Source: Chishuiella changwenlii (lineage in GTDB: Bacteria > Bacteroidota > Bacteroidia > Flavobacteriales > Weeksellaceae). From it: DNA of 41,999 bases. Each line of letters opens with the position of its first letter. The first letter of the stretch is position 1. Of this stretch, positions 41,290 through 41,999 are shown one piece after another. The notes beneath the pieces are model-generated. The model was not told the origin of the DNA. It did not search any database and saw only the letters and a program-made list of their open reading frames with translations. Position numbers and translations under genes: made by a program. The stretch covers positions 1 to 41,999 of the forward strand of contig NZ_FRBH01000016.1 of NCBI RefSeq assembly GCF_900142565.1, read 5' to 3'.

Positions 41290-41999
41290 ATGTATACCAA
41301 TACTAAAATTATTAATAAGGTTAATAATAATTTTTTAAGATTAAATTTATTTTTATTCCTGGCGCCTGTATTTTTATTAATAGTGATCTTTTTATTTCTG
41401 CTAAGTAATAATGCTTTAAATATTGAAAACTATATAGGAATACAAAAAGGAAGCTTCTTTTATATTAATCATGTATTAGGACAGTTTCCAATGATTCAAT
41501 ATAATTTGACACAATTTGGAGATGCCTTTGTATTTCTTTCTCTTTTAACAATTTTAATCATTCATGCACCCAAAATTTGGGAAGCTTTAATTTGTGCTTC
41601 TTTGGTATCAATTGTTTTTTGTAGCCTTTTCAAAAAACTATTTTCAGTACCACGACCAGCTGAGGTGCTTAATCATAATAGTTTTGTTATTGTTGGAAAA
41701 ACATTGTTAGGTCATAATAGTTTGCCATCTGGTCATTCTATGACCGTTTTTACGATTCTTACTATTTTATTATTTGCATTTATGCCAGCTGAAAAATATA
41801 AAAAAATAATTTGGACAATCTCTGTTCTAATGATTGGCTTAGTGTTAGTTTTTACTAGAGTAGGCGTAGGTGCTCATTATCCTTTAGATGTTATGGTTGG
41901 AAGTATAATTGGTTATATTTCGGGGCTTTTAGGCATATTTATTTGTAGAAAATATAGTTTGTGTCAATGGATTGGTAACAAGAAAATCTATCCCTTTTT
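41290..41999 (+). CDS. PAP2-family membrane phosphatase, 3' end outside window
   Basis: 236 codons before the window ends without a stop. A six-helix PAP2 layout is evident with the catalytic signature intact: Kx6RP in KKLFSVPRP, PSGH in LPSGHSM, and Rx5Hx3D in TRVGVGAHYPLD. Family members remove phosphate from undecaprenyl pyrophosphate, phosphatidylglycerol phosphate or lipid A. A lipid A or membrane-lipid role fits control by a two-component system and the EptA-type gene at the other end of the window, but this is inference. Confidence 0.92.
   Translation, partial: MYTNTKIINKVNNNFLRLNLFLFLAPVFLLIVIFLFLLSNNALNIENYIGIQKGSFFYINHVLGQFPMIQYNLTQFGDAFVFLSLLTILIIHAPKIWEALICASLVSIVFCSLFKKLFSVPRPAEVLNHNSFVIVGKTLLGHNSLPSGHSMTVFTILTILLFAFMPAEKYKKIIWTISVLMIGLVLVFTRVGVGAHYPLDVMVGSIIGYISGLLGIFICRKYSLCQWIGNKKIYPF

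Overview
The window is about 42 kb of very AT-rich DNA from a member of the Bacteroidota, most likely a marine Flavobacteriaceae of the Tenacibaculum/Polaribacter kind. The evidence is the family content: S46 and S9 dipeptidyl peptidases, a two-domain FtsX permease of about 800 residues, 'NAQ'/'xGQ' signal-peptide ends, short lipoproteins, TAnnTTTG-type -7 promoter boxes, little visible Shine-Dalgarno sequence, and a Crp-like regulator ending in its helix-turn-helix. The genus is inference. No rRNA, tRNA, CRISPR array, transposase or phage gene was seen, and no gene-free stretch exceeds 300 bases.

Layout. 1-975 is the C-terminal part of a phosphoethanolamine transferase cut by the window edge. 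1263-7195 is gltBD (glutamate synthase), followed by two abutting tandem-repeat arrays. 7434-10104 (minus) is a histidine kinase and an NtrC-type sigma54 activator. They are divergent from a complete tripartite efflux operon at 10297-15971 (membrane fusion protein, ATPase, FtsX permease, TolC). The divergent region carries two 16-bp dyads spaced 22 bp and a -24/-12-like promoter. 16204-19581 is an island of nine small genes (three membrane proteins, four lipoproteins, two soluble proteins), bracketed by two copies of a hairpin-plus-terminator repeat. It resembles an orphan immunity-gene array. 19684-24745 holds a TlpA-like protein, trxB, holA, an HSDR_N-type nuclease-fold protein, a beta carbonic anhydrase and a small exported protein. 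24936-27856 has an outer-membrane-type protein and an S9 peptidase. 28784-32082 is a bacteriophytochrome kinase / heme oxygenase / membrane protein operon. 32175-35914 has an S41-like peptidase and an S46 dipeptidyl peptidase of DPP7 type. 36015-38112 holds a maltose O-acetyltransferase-like enzyme, a short-chain dehydrogenase and a Crp/Fnr regulator. 38245-41999 has a TauE/SafE transporter, an OmpR-type response regulator, its kinase, and a PAP2 phosphatase cut by the window end.

How genes work together. Three regulatory circuits can be read directly from repeated sites. (1) The NtrC-type pair probably controls the divergent efflux operon through the paired dyads and the sigma54-like promoter. 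(2) The Crp-type regulator has the same 16-bp site upstream of itself and upstream of the dehydrogenase, in both cases exactly 21 nt from a -7-like box. (3) A direct-repeat site of 11-bp period (TTCTAAATT-N2-TTCTAAATT) precedes the OmpR-type two-component system, the PAP2 gene and, more degenerate, the TauE gene. In all three the TTTG of the -7 box begins exactly 10 nt after the site. The last circuit was the most striking new observation, followed by the small-gene island and the phytochrome operon with its unknown third gene.
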